64,000 nucleotides of DNA from Euzebyella saccharophila (GTDB taxonomy: Bacteria; Bacteroidota; Bacteroidia; Flavobacteriales; Flavobacteriaceae). Under the pieces are notes generated by a model that did no database searches, was not told where the DNA came from, and worked only from the letters and a program-made list of their open reading frames with translations. Location: contig NZ_JACYFJ010000006.1 of assembly GCF_014855495.1 (NCBI RefSeq), positions 62,001 to 126,000 of the forward strand. Reading direction: 5' to 3'. The position numbers were made by a program, and so were the translations under genes. Shown piece after piece: positions 63,338 through 64,000 of this stretch (its first letter is position 1; each line of letters begins with the position of its first letter).

Positions 63338-64000
63338 ATGAAAATTCATAAAATACTTTATTTCTTCATCCTACCATTAGTGCTGCTCACTGCTTGTGAT
63401 GATGAAGAATTTTTGACTGAGGACCCCAAAACCTTTAATACGGTAGATAACATTTTCACATCTTCTGCGCAGGTGGATCAGCTTCTAATCACCTTGTACA
63501 GTGATTATAGAAATCTAAAGGTCTTTAACTGGCAAAGTAAAGGTCACGGAACAGATGTTTTTGATTCTCCGCAGTTTAGATTGGGTGATAGCTTTACGGA
63601 TTATAGTAGAATAAATCCAGAGAGTGGGGTTTTCAATACCTTTTATCAGTTTTATTACCGGCTGATATCTAGGGCCAATACGGTTATTGAAGTTGCAAAT
63701 AGGGAAGATATTAATTGGCCGTCTGAAAATGAAAGGGCTTTTGCTGTTGCCCAGGCTAAATTTTTTAGGGCCTATGCCTATGGTTCTATGGCCGAAGTCT
63801 TTGGCGGGGTGCCTTTAGTAACTGAAATTTTTGAAGAACCCAAGTTTGATTTTGAGAGAGCGACTAGGGAGGAAACCTATCAATTTGCAATAGCGGATTT
63901 GGAGTTGTCCTTAGATGGCTTGCCAGAAACTACTGCGCAGGATGGTAGAGTCGTTAAAGGGGCAGCCCTGCACTTTTTAAGCGAATTTTACCTAGGGCTG
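63338..64000 (+). CDS. SusD/RagB family lipoprotein (3' end outside window)
   Basis: The gene starts at the ATG at 63338 with a signal peptide and lipobox (LPLVLLTACDDEEFLTEDPK), then shows the SusD pattern: FYRLISRANTVIEVANRED-like helix, AVAQAKFFRAYAYGSMAEVF, GGVPLVTEIFEEP and KGAALHFLSEFYLGL. About 221 residues are visible, against a usual length of about 500. It is the surface ligand-binding partner of the SusC protein 19 bp upstream. Confidence 0.93.
   Translation, partial: MKIHKILYFFILPLVLLTACDDEEFLTEDPKTFNTVDNIFTSSAQVDQLLITLYSDYRNLKVFNWQSKGHGTDVFDSPQFRLGDSFTDYSRINPESGVFNTFYQFYYRLISRANTVIEVANREDINWPSENERAFAVAQAKFFRAYAYGSMAEVFGGVPLVTEIFEEPKFDFERATREETYQFAIADLELSLDGLPETTAQDGRVVKGAALHFLSEFYLGL

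Overview
The window comes from a member of the Bacteroidota, most likely a marine Flavobacteriaceae species (Zobellia/Maribacter-like). The evidence is PorP/SprF proteins, type IX secretion (T9SS) sorting domains, two ECF sigma/FecR/SusC/SusD loci, a two-subunit methylmalonyl-CoA mutase, LytS/LytTR signalling and promoter boxes of the TAnnTTTG type. No phage structural genes, IS transposase or CRISPR array was seen.

Layout. 0-8 kb is housekeeping: dodecin (cut by the window edge), an Nfu-type Fe-S scaffold with a duplicated N-terminal domain, a PorP/SprF-like protein, a VWA lipoprotein, a TPR histidine kinase with its LytTR regulator, a gamma-carbonic anhydrase homologue and FabD. 8.1-14.8 kb is a gliding/T9SS surface module: a large type B T9SS adhesin, its SprF-like partner and a PorE-like OmpA protein. 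14.8-22.1 kb carries an Nramp-like transporter lacking the canonical metal-site residues, a SanA/YdcF protein, a GIY-YIG nuclease, tRNA-Arg(UCU) followed by three 117-bp tRNA-like repeats, and mutB/mutA.

22.5-37.3 kb is a Wzx/Wzy-type exopolysaccharide cluster: priming glycosyltransferase, Wzc-like kinase, flippase, polymerase, four glycosyltransferases, acetyltransferase, a CapK/PaaK-like adenylating enzyme and a frameshifted sugar-transfer-associated ATP-grasp gene. A relic of a cytochrome c gene sits between the last two. It is followed on the opposite strand (37.3-42.0 kb) by secreted surface proteins: a beta-helix protein, a YQAIVR-type protein and two T9SS-sorted proteins.

42.1-46.3 kb holds a KefF/KefC-like pair and then a patch of palindromic repeats flanking two small cargo units: a HigBA-like toxin-antitoxin pair whose toxin has an internal TGA, and a SnoaL-like gene. 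46.4-53.1 kb (minus strand) and 58-64 kb (plus strand) are two complete nutrient-uptake loci with the order ECF sigma, FecR, SusC with STN domain, SusD; the second is cut by the window end. Between them lie a CAT-like acetyltransferase, a small conserved protein and a compact TetR-AarF/UbiB-DUF2256-cryptochrome operon.

No single well-defined new system stands out. The least explained structures are the tRNA-like tandem array next to a GIY-YIG gene whose 3' end carries the same tRNA fragment, the palindrome-flanked cargo patch at 44.6-46.3 kb, and the split ATP-grasp gene with an in-frame slippery heptamer. All functional statements come from reading the sequence and from family knowledge; no database search was run.
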